Assembly: GCF_029893585.1 (NCBI RefSeq)
Contig: NZ_JARXYX010000001.1
Location: 124,001-188,000 of the forward strand
Reading direction: 5' to 3'
Length of the DNA: 64,000 nucleotides
Origin: Streptomyces sp. LBL
GTDB taxonomy: Bacteria > Actinomycetota > Actinomycetes > Streptomycetales > Streptomycetaceae
Shown here: positions 15,930 to 23,735 of the stretch, one piece after another
Numbering within the stretch: the stretch's first letter is position 1
How the letters are laid out: the number at the start of each line of letters is the position of its first letter
Made by a program: the position numbers and the translations under genes
Notes under the pieces: model-generated
What the model saw: the letters and a program-made list of their open reading frames with translations, nothing else
Database searches by the model: none
What the model was told of the DNA's origin: nothing

Positions 15930-16772
15930 TCAGGTGCCGCGGTACGCCTTGTAGTTACGGAAGAGCAGATAGGTGTCGAGGATGTCGGAGGAAGCGCTCT
16001 CGACGGAGCGGTAGATGCCCCACTTGGGCCGGACGTAGTCACCCTGGTCGGGGATCTTCACGTTGGACATGCTTCCCTGCACCGCGATGGGCGCGTTGGT
16101 GCCGGTGCCGTTGCGGGCCACGAACGCGGCCTTGCCGCTGGAGCCGATGGTGAGCGTCCATTCAATGGTGATCCACTTGTTGCGCAGCGGGGCCAGGTCG
16201 GTCGAGGCGATGTCCGGTGACCCGGAGTTGGCGTAGGCCCGCGCACGCAGCGTCTCCCCGCTGCCGCTGCGGCCGAGGTCCAGGGTGACGTACGGGCCCC
16301 CGTTGTCGACGGGAGTCTTGGTCTGGAAGATGTGCGTGAACTTGCTCGTGCCGTGCAGCGAGGTCGGCATGAACATCTCGTACGAGATGGTCCAGGTCTC
16401 GCCGTTGTGCATCTTCAGCGTCGTACCGCCCTGGACCATGCCCTTGGACTCGGTGCGTTGGCGGTCACCGTCGCCGGTGGTGTCCCGGTCGTCCTTCCAG
16501 ATGTTGAAGCGGTAATGGTCGCCGCCCTCGACCACGACGTAGTCGCGGTCGGGATGGTTGCCGCCGCGGTCGGCCTCGATGCCTTCGAAGGCCTTGAGGC
16601 CCACACCGGACGGGTTGGGGTTCCACAGCAGCTGCGGTGCCTGGATGGCGGCCGAGCTCCGGGTGGCACCGGAGGTGAACTGTCCCAGGATCGACCCGCC
16701 CACCACTGCGGTGGCTGCCGATCCCAATAACATCCGACGACTGACACGATGCGGAGCGGTGTGTTCTGCCAT
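15930..16772 (-). CDS. Tat-exported concanavalin A-like protein, probably polysaccharide lyase (heparin lyase I-like)
   Basis: The 280-residue product has a twin-arginine signal (RVSRRMLLGSAATAVVGG) and a predicted all-beta jelly roll. Features shared with the heparin-lyase-I/PL13-like family of streptomycetes are the early LLWNPNPSGVG, FEGIEADRGG, the ESKGMV segment, the WTISYEMFMP strand, THIFQTKT, and the closing PKWGIYRS. Its length matches single-domain secreted lyases. PL20-type glucuronan lyases share this fold, so substrate assignment is open. AAGGGACAGG precedes the ATG. The upstream neighbour 17233 is on the opposite strand. The IS5 remnant lies directly downstream. Confidence 0.7.
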   Translation of the reverse strand: MAEHTAPHRVSRRMLLGSAATAVVGGSILGQFTSGATRSSAAIQAPQLLWNPNPSGVGLKAFEGIEADRGGNHPDRDYVVVEGGDHYRFNIWKDDRDTTGDGDRQRTESKGMVQGGTTLKMHNGETWTISYEMFMPTSLHGTSKFTHIFQTKTPVDNGGPYVTLDLGRSGSGETLRARAYANSGSPDIASTDLAPLRNKWITIEWTLTIGSSGKAAFVARNGTGTNAPIAVQGSMSNVKIPDQGDYVRPKWGIYRSVESASSDILDTYLLFRNYKAYRGT

Positions 16773-16960
16773 GTCCTGTCCCTTGTGAGATGTCAGCTGG
16801 GAAACACGCAGATTGCGTGAGGGCGTCTCACACCATGGCCTGGACCAATGGGGTCGTCAAGGGGTCGCACACCTGATTCATCCTATGTATTCGGCCATGT
16901 CTCGCACCGAGAGAGCAAGCATTCGCCCTGCGTCTCCTGGCGCCGACCGGCGAGGGATGG

Positions 16961-17125
16961 ATGCGGTCCCAGCCCATGGCGCGGGCAAGCGCCCCGCCTC
17001 CGGCGCCGATCGACCCGGAGACCCGGACCGCGGAAACCCGCGTCGGCCGCGTCATCTGCTCGACTCTCGGTCAGGTGCTCGACTCGCGGCTGGCCGCGCT
17101 CACCAAGTTCGTCCCGGTCGGGTGA
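16961..17125 (+). CDS. Possible small ORF or C-terminal gene remnant (54 aa)
   Basis: A 54-codon frame with 91 percent GC3 reads MRSQPMARASAPPPAP, then TAETRVGRVICSTLGQVLDS, then RLAALTKFVPVG. GCGAGGG sits just upstream. The frame remains open further upstream without a stop for about 15 codons, so it may instead be the tail of a lost gene. Not recognised. The rest of 16773-17232 shows nothing beyond the promoter regions of the flanking genes. Confidence 0.25.
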   Translation: MRSQPMARASAPPPAPIDPETRTAETRVGRVICSTLGQVLDSRLAALTKFVPVG

Positions 17126-17232
17126 GTGACGGGCGAGTGCTGCCTCTGCTCACCGGCCAAAGGGGCGACCATGCCGGCAGTGGATTTCGTCCAGTGGATT
17201 CATGTGGATTCATCCAAGGGAAAGGGTTCTCC

Positions 17233-17823
17233 GTGGGCCGTGCATTGATCGTCGTCGATGTGCAGAACGACTTCTGCGAGGGCGGCAGTATTCCGGTGAA
17301 GGGCGGCGCGGACAGGGCCGTCGCCATCGTCGATCTGATTCGGCGCGCCCAGGTGGGTTACGCGTACGTCGTCGCCACCCGCGACCACCATATCGACCCG
17401 GGGGGCCACTTCTCCGAGCACCCGGACTTCCAGAACTCCTTCCCCGTGCACTGCGTGGTCGGCAGCGCGGGAAGCGAGTTCCATCCGAACTTCGCGCCCG
17501 CTGTCACCTCGGGGGCCGTCGATGAGGTCTTCTACAAGGGGGCCCACTCCGCCTCGAAGAGCGGTTTCGAGGGCTTCGCCCAGGACGGCACAGCACTGGC
17601 CGACTGGCTGCGCGCCCACGACGTCTCGGATCTCGACGTCGTCGGCATCGCCACCGACCACTGCGTGAAGGCCACGGCGCTGGACGGCGTACGAGCGGGC
17701 TTCGCGGTACAGGTCCTGCTCGACTACACAGCCGGCGTTGCCGCCGACACCACCAGCACCGCGCTCAGCGAGCTGCGTGAGGCAGGAGTGGCGCTGAGCG
17801 GCGAGCCCGTCGTCCTCGCCTGA
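17233..17823 (+). CDS. pncA: Nicotinamidase / isochorismatase-family amidohydrolase (PncA-like)
   Basis: From GTG 17233 the product has 196 residues. AAGGGAAAGGG (17216-17226) is a good ribosome-binding site, and an upstream in-frame extension looks non-coding. The catalytic triad is visible: D9 in VVDVQNDFCEGGS, K102 in EVFYKGAHS, and C144 in IATDHCVKATALDG. Metal-ligand motifs DHHIDPGGHF and the FEGF segment also fit nicotinamidase. The enzyme would deaminate nicotinamide to nicotinic acid for NAD recycling in the cytoplasm. Family relatives hydrolyse isochorismate, but the Asp/metal-binding pattern favours nicotinamidase. Confidence 0.9.
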   Translation: MGRALIVVDVQNDFCEGGSIPVKGGADRAVAIVDLIRRAQVGYAYVVATRDHHIDPGGHFSEHPDFQNSFPVHCVVGSAGSEFHPNFAPAVTSGAVDEVFYKGAHSASKSGFEGFAQDGTALADWLRAHDVSDLDVVGIATDHCVKATALDGVRAGFAVQVLLDYTAGVAADTTSTALSELREAGVALSGEPVVLA

Positions 17824-18007
17824 AACAGCTACCGTCGCGTGAAACAGCTGCCGTCGCCTGAAGCAGTTGCCACCTTCCCCTGTGGGGACCGGCTCTCTGC
17901 CTCACCCCGCCGCCTGGCGGCGGGGTGAGCGACGGGAGAGAACCTCTTCGACGCCCCGTGCCTGTCCGCTGCCCCGGCCGAGGCTGTTCTCCCGCGGGTT
18001 GTCCGAG

Positions 18008-19015
18008 TCAGACGGTCGCGGTCGCGATGCGCAGCGGTACCGGTTCCGGGGGAGCTGCCTCCTCGCTGTTGCGGGCCATCTCCGCCCACCAGGAAGCGCC
18101 GTCCTCGATGTGCCGCAGCAGCACGCCCTCGCGGATGGCCCATGGGCAGAGCGTGAGCGTCTTGATCCCGGTCAGCTTCATCGCCGTGTGCCCGACCACC
18201 GCACCGGCCAGGCTCTGCGCCGCGCGCGGCGCGGAGATGCCGGACAGCAGGGCGCGCTCGGCTGTGGACAGGGCGGCCAGACGTACGACGGCGTCCCGCA
18301 GGTCCTCCCGCTGCAACCGGCGTTCCGTGAACGGGCCGTGCCGCCCTGGCGGGGCCCCGCACAGGCGTCCCAGCTGCTGGAAGGTGCGTGACGTGGCCAC
18401 CGCGGTGTGCGGGCCCTCCCAGCGGATTCGCGCCGTCACGTCCCGCAGTTGGTGGCGGACCTTGCGGCGCAGCGCGCGCACCGACTCCGGGAGCGGCGGA
18501 TCCTGCCCGTCGAAGAACTCATGGGTCAGCCGGCCCGCTCCGAGCGGCAGCGAGGCGACGAAGTCCGGCATCCGGCCGCGACCGAAGGCCACTTCGAGTG
18601 AGCCGCCCCCGATGTCCAGCAGCGCGAGCGGTCCCGACCGCCAGCCCATCCAGCGCCGGGCGCCGAGAAAGGTGAGTTCGGCCTCCACTTCGCCGGGCAG
18701 GGTGCACAGGTCGACCCCGGTCCGCGCCCGGACGGTGCGCAGCACCTCCTGACGGTTCGGGGCGCTGCGCACGACAGCGGTCGCGAAGGCCAGTGGGCCC
18801 GCCGCACCCCAACGGGTCGCGGTCCGGCTCGCCTCGGCCACCGCGTCCACCAGTCGCTCGACGGCCTCCTCCGGCACCGGGGCCCCGGGCTTCACATCGG
18901 CGGACAGACGCAGGCGCCACTTGGCGGTGTGCACCGGCAGCGGTACGCCGCCCTCCGCGTCGGCCACCACGAGTCTGACCGTGTTCGACCCCACGTCCAC
19001 CACGCTGATTCGCAT
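18008..19015 (-). CDS. Ppx/GppA-family exopolyphosphatase-like protein
   Basis: The 335-residue protein starts MRISVVDVGSNTVRLVV, the phosphate-1 motif of the ASKHA fold, and has the second phosphate loop LLDIGGGSLEVAFG near residues 128-141. It lacks the C-terminal HD-like domain of long enterobacterial Ppx, matching the short actinobacterial form. Predicted role: hydrolysis of polyphosphate or pppGpp in the cytoplasm, linking phosphate storage and the stringent response. Reading upstream of 19015 gives a non-coding extension, which is rejected. Confidence 0.88.
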   Translation of the reverse strand: MRISVVDVGSNTVRLVVADAEGGVPLPVHTAKWRLRLSADVKPGAPVPEEAVERLVDAVAEASRTATRWGAAGPLAFATAVVRSAPNRQEVLRTVRARTGVDLCTLPGEVEAELTFLGARRWMGWRSGPLALLDIGGGSLEVAFGRGRMPDFVASLPLGAGRLTHEFFDGQDPPLPESVRALRRKVRHQLRDVTARIRWEGPHTAVATSRTFQQLGRLCGAPPGRHGPFTERRLQREDLRDAVVRLAALSTAERALLSGISAPRAAQSLAGAVVGHTAMKLTGIKTLTLCPWAIREGVLLRHIEDGASWWAEMARNSEEAAPPEPVPLRIATATV

Positions 19016-19137
19016 CACGAACCTGTACCCACTCAGTCGGTGATCCAACGTCCGCCGCCGTGCCGGGGCCGGCTCACGGTCAACGGTTCGGCCCGGCCGT
19101 CCGGTTGGGCGCCGGGCGCCGGACGGGAGCACGAAGA

Positions 19138-19169
19138 GGGGCCGCCGTCTCCCTGCAGACGGCGGCCCC
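19138..19169 (-). terminator. Terminator of the MFS gene
   Basis: A perfect 13-base stem, GGGGCCGCCGTCT (19138-19150) with AGACGGCGGCCCC (19157-19169), has a 6-base loop and lies 29 bases beyond the stop codon of the minus-strand MFS gene. Confidence 0.8.
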
Positions 19170-19197
19170 TCGGGCCTGGCGGCTCGGGCGGGTCGGG

Positions 19198-20700
19198 TCA
19201 CATATGGACGACCGGTGCCGCGTCCGCGTTCTGCTGCGGCACCCCGGGCCGGTAGAGCAGGAACGCGATGAGCGTGCCGGCGACGAAGAAGCCCGCCGAC
19301 CACCAGAAGGCGGTGGTGTAGCTCTCGATCGTGGCCTGCGCCTGGACCAGCTTGTCCGTCGGGTCCTTGCCGGCCAGATAGTCCGTCGCGGCGCTCGCGG
19401 CCAGCGTGTTCAGCAGGGCCGTACCGATCGAACCGCCGACCTGCTGCATGGCGTTGACCGTGGCGGAGGCGACGCCCGCGTCCCCGGCCTCCACTCCGCC
19501 GGTGGCCAGCTGCATGGCGGGCGGCATCACCAGGCCGAGGCCGAGACCGATCACGACCAGCTGCGGCAGCACCGCGGTCGTGTAGTCGGAGGCGACACCG
19601 ATCCCGGTCAGCCAGGCCATGCCGACCGCGGCGATCGCGAAGCCCAGCGGGATGACCGCCTTGGGCCCGATCCGCGGCACCAGCATGGTCGTGCCGACCT
19701 GGGCCGCCACCATCAGCGCGGCCACCATCGGGAGGAACGCCACGCCGGTCTTGGTCGGGCTGAAGCCCAGGTTCAGCTGGAGGTAGTAGGTGAGGAAGAG
19801 GAACACGCCGAACATGCCCGCGCCGGAGATGAGCACGGCCGTGAACGAGGCAGCACGGTCGCGGTCCAGGAGGATACGCAGCGGCAGCAGCGGGTGCGCG
19901 GCGCGGGTCTGCCACCCGGCGAACGCGGTCAGCAGCACACCGCCGGCGATCAGGAAGCCCCAGGTCGCGGGGGAGGACCAGTCGTGTGTCTCCGCGTTGG
20001 AGAAGCCGTAGACCAGGGAGAACAGGCCGACGGCGACCAGCAGGGTGCCCGGCACGTCCAGCTTGGAGTTCGCGGCGTCGCGGTGGTTGGACAGCAGCAT
20101 CCAGCCGCCCACGAAGGCGACAACGGCGATGACGACGTTCACATAGAGCGTCCAGCGCCAGTCGAAGGCGTCGGTCAGCACGCCGCCCAGCAGCAGACCC
20201 ACCGCGCCGCCCGCGCCGGCGATGGCGCCGTACACGCTGAACGCCTTGGCGCGCTCACGGGCGTCGGTGAACGTCGTGTTGAGCAGCGACAGCGCGGCGG
20301 GTGCGAGCAGCGCGCCGAAGGCACCCTGGAGGGCGCGTGCGGTGACCAGCATCTCGAAGTTGGTCGCGGCGCCGCCGAGCGCCGAGACGGCCGCGAAGCC
20401 GACGATGCCGATGAGGAAGGCCGGCTTGCGGCCGAAGAGGTCGGCTATGCGTCCGCCGAGCAGCAGCAGGGAGGCGAAGGCCAGGGCGTACGCGGTGACG
20501 ATCCACTGCCGGTTGCCGTCGGAGAACCCGAGGTCGGCCTGCGCGGACGGCAGGGCGATGTTCACGATGGTGGCGTCCAGGACCACCATCAGCTGGGCGA
20601 GGGCGACGACTGCGAGGATCCACCACTTCTTGGTGGTGGCGGCGTCCGGCGCGGCGACCGCGCTGTCCCTGCCGCTCTCGGCCAGGGTTTTCTGTGGCAT
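19198..20700 (-). CDS. DHA2 (EmrB/QacA-type) MFS drug exporter, 14 TM
   Basis: The 500-residue protein has 14 hydrophobic segments and the DHA2 signature LDATIVNIALPS in the first helix (about 43-54), then LLLGGRIADLFGRKPAF after helix 2-3 (motif A-like) and MQLATGGVEAGDAGVASATVNAMQQVGGSIG (motif C region, about 400-430). It should pump hydrophobic drugs or secondary metabolites out using the proton gradient. It is a single-gene unit with its own terminator. Two strong dyads with a shared half-site (CGAAAC/GTTTCG) lie upstream at 20747-20809, so it is probably controlled by a TetR-type repressor, yet no such gene is adjacent. Confidence 0.9.
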   Translation of the reverse strand: MPQKTLAESGRDSAVAAPDAATTKKWWILAVVALAQLMVVLDATIVNIALPSAQADLGFSDGNRQWIVTAYALAFASLLLLGGRIADLFGRKPAFLIGIVGFAAVSALGGAATNFEMLVTARALQGAFGALLAPAALSLLNTTFTDARERAKAFSVYGAIAGAGGAVGLLLGGVLTDAFDWRWTLYVNVVIAVVAFVGGWMLLSNHRDAANSKLDVPGTLLVAVGLFSLVYGFSNAETHDWSSPATWGFLIAGGVLLTAFAGWQTRAAHPLLPLRILLDRDRAASFTAVLISGAGMFGVFLFLTYYLQLNLGFSPTKTGVAFLPMVAALMVAAQVGTTMLVPRIGPKAVIPLGFAIAAVGMAWLTGIGVASDYTTAVLPQLVVIGLGLGLVMPPAMQLATGGVEAGDAGVASATVNAMQQVGGSIGTALLNTLAASAATDYLAGKDPTDKLVQAQATIESYTTAFWWSAGFFVAGTLIAFLLYRPGVPQQNADAAPVVHM

Positions 20701-20746
20701 CGGGAACCCACTCCAGGGAAGTCGTCACGACGCAATGCGCTCGTAA

Positions 20747-20761
20747 ACGAAACTGTTTCGT
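20747..20761 (-). promoter_or_regulatory. Operator-like dyad 1 of the MFS gene
   Basis: ACGAAAC (20747-20753), T, GTTTCGT (20755-20761) is a perfect dyad 47-61 bases upstream of the MFS start codon, a suitable place to occlude the promoter. Confidence 0.6.
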
Positions 20762-20783
20762 ACACGTGGAGGTTAAACCACTT

Positions 20784-20809
20784 TCAGCGAAACGGCAAAG
20801 TTTCGCTGA
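20784..20809 (-). promoter_or_regulatory. Operator-like dyad 2 of the MFS gene
   Basis: TCAGCGAAAC (20784-20793) and GTTTCGCTGA (20800-20809) are perfect complements with a 6-base spacer. The inner CGAAAC/GTTTCG half-sites are the same as in dyad 1, so one repressor could bind both. Confidence 0.6.
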
Positions 20810-20874
20810 GGGGCGGGTTCAGCACGCGAGTCAGTCAGTCCCTACGGGGTGTGGAAGGTGCCTGGAGCGCGCCT

Positions 20875-20920
20875 GTACTGCGAGGGACCGCCCTCACGTA
20901 CTGCGAGGGGCCGGCCCTCA
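20875..20920 (-). terminator. Two tandem hairpins at the end of the NHLM operon
   Basis: Two near-identical units beginning GTACTGCGAGGG (20875 and 20898) each contain a GAGGG/CCCTC stem. The second overlaps the stop codon of the last transporter gene. They probably terminate the peptide-export operon and could also have arisen by local duplication. Confidence 0.55.
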
Positions 20921-23734
20921 GGTCATCTGGCGTCGCACCAGTTCGTGCAGTCGGCCCCCGGTGTCCGCGAGGAGCTGTGCGGGCGGGCCCTGCTGGCATA
21001 CCTTGCCGTCCTCCATCACGATCACCCGGTCGGCGTCCATGACCGTCGACAGACGGTGCGCGATGACGATCCGCGTGGCGTTGAGGGCCTTGGTGCTCTC
21101 GATGACCGTGTGCTGCGTCTCGTTGTCGAGGGCGCTGGTGGCCTCGTCGAAGAAGAGGATGCGCGGGCGGCGGATCAACGCCTGGGCGATCATCAGGCGC
21201 TGGCGCTGCCCGCCGGAGATCGCGCCGCTGCCCGAGACGATCGTGTGCAGCCCCATCGGCATCCGCTGGATGTCCGCGGCGAGCCCTGCCATCTCGGCCG
21301 CCGCCATCGCCTCCTCCGGCGTGTACGGCTCGGTGCCGCAGATGACGTCCAGGAGGGAACCGGTGAACGGCTGCGCGTTCTGGAGCACCACCCCGCACTG
21401 CCGGCGTACGGCGGACTGGTCGAGCGCGGCCAGGTCCTGACCGTCGTACAGCACACTGCCCGAGACCGGCCGGTCGAAGCCGATCAGCATCCTGAGCAGC
21501 GTCGACTTGCCGCAGCCGCTCGGGCCGACGACCGCCACGAACTCGCCCGGCCGCACCTCGAAGGACACGTCGTCCAGGACCAGCGGACCGTCGTCCGAGT
21601 AACGGAACGACAGGCGGCGGGCCTCGAGCGCGCCGGTCAGCGGGCCCGGCCGGGTGCTCGCCGTGCGCACCTCGGGTGTGGCGTCCAGGACCGGCTTGAT
21701 CTCCTCGAACAGCGGCAGCGCGGACACCGCCGAGACGTAGGAGCCGGTGAGCTGGGTGACGGCCGTCAGCAGCATCGTCACCGACGTGTTGAAGGTGAGG
21801 AACGCGGCCGCCGACATCGTCCCGCGCGCCGGGCCCGCCAGGAGCATGAACATCAGCAGGGTGCACAGCGGCAGATACACCGCGCCCATCACCGTGGTGA
21901 GGTTCTTGATGTGCCCCGCCTTCTGCTGGAGCTCACGACTGCGGGCGAACTCCGAGGCCCAGGCGGCGTAGGCGTAGTTCTCGGCCGCCGCGACCCTGAG
22001 CTTCGGCAGGCCGCGCAGGGTCTGGAACGCCTGGTTGTTGAGCTTGTTGCCGAGCACGACCAGCCGCCGCTGCCAGCGCACCTGCCACAGCCCGAGCCCC
22101 AGGAAGACCGCGGCGATGACGACGAGCATGCCGATCGCCGCGAACGCCATCGGGACGCTGTACCAGAACAGCAGTCCCAAGTTCATCGCGCCGACGGTCA
22201 CCGACTGGGCGACCACGGGGCCGATGCCCGCCATCGTCCGCCGGATCGCGCTGATGCCCATGGCCGCGCTGGCCAGCTCGCCCGTGGAGCGCTGAGTGAA
22301 GAACTTCGTCGGCAGTCTCAACAGCCGGTCCCACACCGCCGGTTGGAGCGTGGACTCGATCCGGCCCTCCAGCCGGAGCATGGTCAGGTTCTGCAGCAGC
22401 AGGAAGACCGCCGCCACCACACTGCTGACCATCACCGCCAGACAGGCCTGCACGATCAGACTGCTCTGCGCCTTCGGCACGAACTCACCGAGCACCTTGC
22501 CCGTCGCGATCGGCACCAGAGCCCCGATCGCGACCGTCACCAGACCGCTGATCAGGAGGTTCCGCAGGTCGCCGCCCGTGCCGCGCATGCTGAAGCGGAG
22601 CAGCCCGAGCGGCGTGAGCGGCCGGTCGGGCAGCGGGCGGTAGAACATCACCGCGCGCGGCTCGAACTCCTCCGCGTTCGCCTTCTCGATCGGCGTCTCC
22701 CGGCCGGTCGCCGGATGGACGGCGACATACCCGCCGCGCCGCCACAGCAGCGCGACCGGCGCCCCGGACAGGGCTCGGTGGCCCACCAGCGGGCCGACGT
22801 TGTCGTGCCACCAGCGGCCGTCCAGCCGTACGGTCCTGGTGCGCACCCGGGAGGCGATCGCGATGCGCTCGACCGGGTCCAGGCGGTCGCTCTCGGTGCC
22901 GGACTGCGCGGGTTCGGCGAGTGGGATCCCGGCCGCCTGGGCGACCAGCTTGCACGCGGCGTAGCCGGCGTCCGCGTCGGCGGCCGTCGTGCGCCGGGCG
23001 GACCGCTTGCCGATCGACGCCAGCAGCGTCCGGTCGGCCTGGGCGCGGACCGCCTCACCGGCCTTGATCCCGGCCGCCGTCCGCGTCTCGTGGGTGCGCT
23101 CCAACTGCTCGATCCAGCGGTCCAGCGTGGTCAGCAGGCGGTACTGCTGGTCGACCATGCTCTGCCAGACCGCCGGGTCCATCAAAAGGTCGGCGGCCGC
23201 CTCCGCGCCGTACAGCGACCCGTACTGCACGCTGCCCGGTGGGACCTGCATCCAGAAGACGTCGTCGTCGGTGGGGGCCGCGGCCCCCTCGGTGACCATC
23301 GGCGCCTGGAAGAGGATGGACAGACTGCGGCCGACGCCCAGCGCGAGGGCGTACTCCAGCGGGCTCGTCGTCGGCGGGACGTACTGGGGGTTGCCGTAAT
23401 CGTCGTAGGACCAGGTCTGGGTGTGCGCGGGCTGGTACAGCTCGCGCAGCCCGACGCGGTGCACCACGCAGTCCCTGAGCGGCCGTGCCACGAGGGTGTG
23501 GTGGGGTCCGGCGACCGGGCCGAGCAGCAGCGAGCCCGCCTCCAGCCGGCCCAGGTGGTGCCAGTGGCCCTGCTGTTCGGCGTCGACAGCGAACAGGTCC
23601 AGAGCGCCCGCCGCGACCAGCCACAGCACCTGCGGCCCTTCGAGGTCGAGGCGGGTGAACCCGGCGCAGTCGACGGGCGTGCCCATGGACCCGAGCGCGC
23701 CCAGAACGAGGTCTCCCTCGTGTGCGGTCGTCAT
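20918..23734 (-). CDS. NHLM-type bacteriocin-system ABC transporter (permease/ATPase without C39 peptidase)
   Basis: The 938-residue protein begins MTTAHEGDLVLGAL at 23734, one base after the stop of the preceding transporter. The first 380 residues are soluble and include a cyclic-nucleotide-binding-like region (VDCAGFTRLDLEGPQVLWLV, LLLGPVAG) typical of the second NHLM-system ABC protein. A six-helix exporter domain follows (about 400-680), then an ATPase domain with Walker A VVGPSGCGKST, signature ISGGQRQRL, Walker B ILFFDEATSALD and H-loop IAHRLST. It has no N-terminal C39 peptidase and probably acts with the C39-containing transporter upstream on the double-glycine peptide. The tandem hairpins at 20875-20920 end the operon. 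Confidence 0.87.
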   Translation of the reverse strand: MTTAHEGDLVLGALGSMGTPVDCAGFTRLDLEGPQVLWLVAAGALDLFAVDAEQQGHWHHLGRLEAGSLLLGPVAGPHHTLVARPLRDCVVHRVGLRELYQPAHTQTWSYDDYGNPQYVPPTTSPLEYALALGVGRSLSILFQAPMVTEGAAAPTDDDVFWMQVPPGSVQYGSLYGAEAAADLLMDPAVWQSMVDQQYRLLTTLDRWIEQLERTHETRTAAGIKAGEAVRAQADRTLLASIGKRSARRTTAADADAGYAACKLVAQAAGIPLAEPAQSGTESDRLDPVERIAIASRVRTRTVRLDGRWWHDNVGPLVGHRALSGAPVALLWRRGGYVAVHPATGRETPIEKANAEEFEPRAVMFYRPLPDRPLTPLGLLRFSMRGTGGDLRNLLISGLVTVAIGALVPIATGKVLGEFVPKAQSSLIVQACLAVMVSSVVAAVFLLLQNLTMLRLEGRIESTLQPAVWDRLLRLPTKFFTQRSTGELASAAMGISAIRRTMAGIGPVVAQSVTVGAMNLGLLFWYSVPMAFAAIGMLVVIAAVFLGLGLWQVRWQRRLVVLGNKLNNQAFQTLRGLPKLRVAAAENYAYAAWASEFARSRELQQKAGHIKNLTTVMGAVYLPLCTLLMFMLLAGPARGTMSAAAFLTFNTSVTMLLTAVTQLTGSYVSAVSALPLFEEIKPVLDATPEVRTASTRPGPLTGALEARRLSFRYSDDGPLVLDDVSFEVRPGEFVAVVGPSGCGKSTLLRMLIGFDRPVSGSVLYDGQDLAALDQSAVRRQCGVVLQNAQPFTGSLLDVICGTEPYTPEEAMAAAEMAGLAADIQRMPMGLHTIVSGSGAISGGQRQRLMIAQALIRRPRILFFDEATSALDNETQHTVIESTKALNATRIVIAHRLSTVMDADRVIVMEDGKVCQQGPPAQLLADTGGRLHELVRRQMT

Positions 23735-23735
23735 C

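Noticed and set aside
16813..17232. Extended N-terminus of the nicotinamidase
   Set aside because: The added 140 residues show no similarity to the family, and D9 of the triad is correctly placed only from GTG 17233.
19060..21042. Plus-strand 660-codon frame across the MFS and ABC genes
   Set aside because: Composition is that of an antisense shadow (Gln/Arg/His/Gly-rich). The minus-strand genes have clear MFS and ABC motifs.
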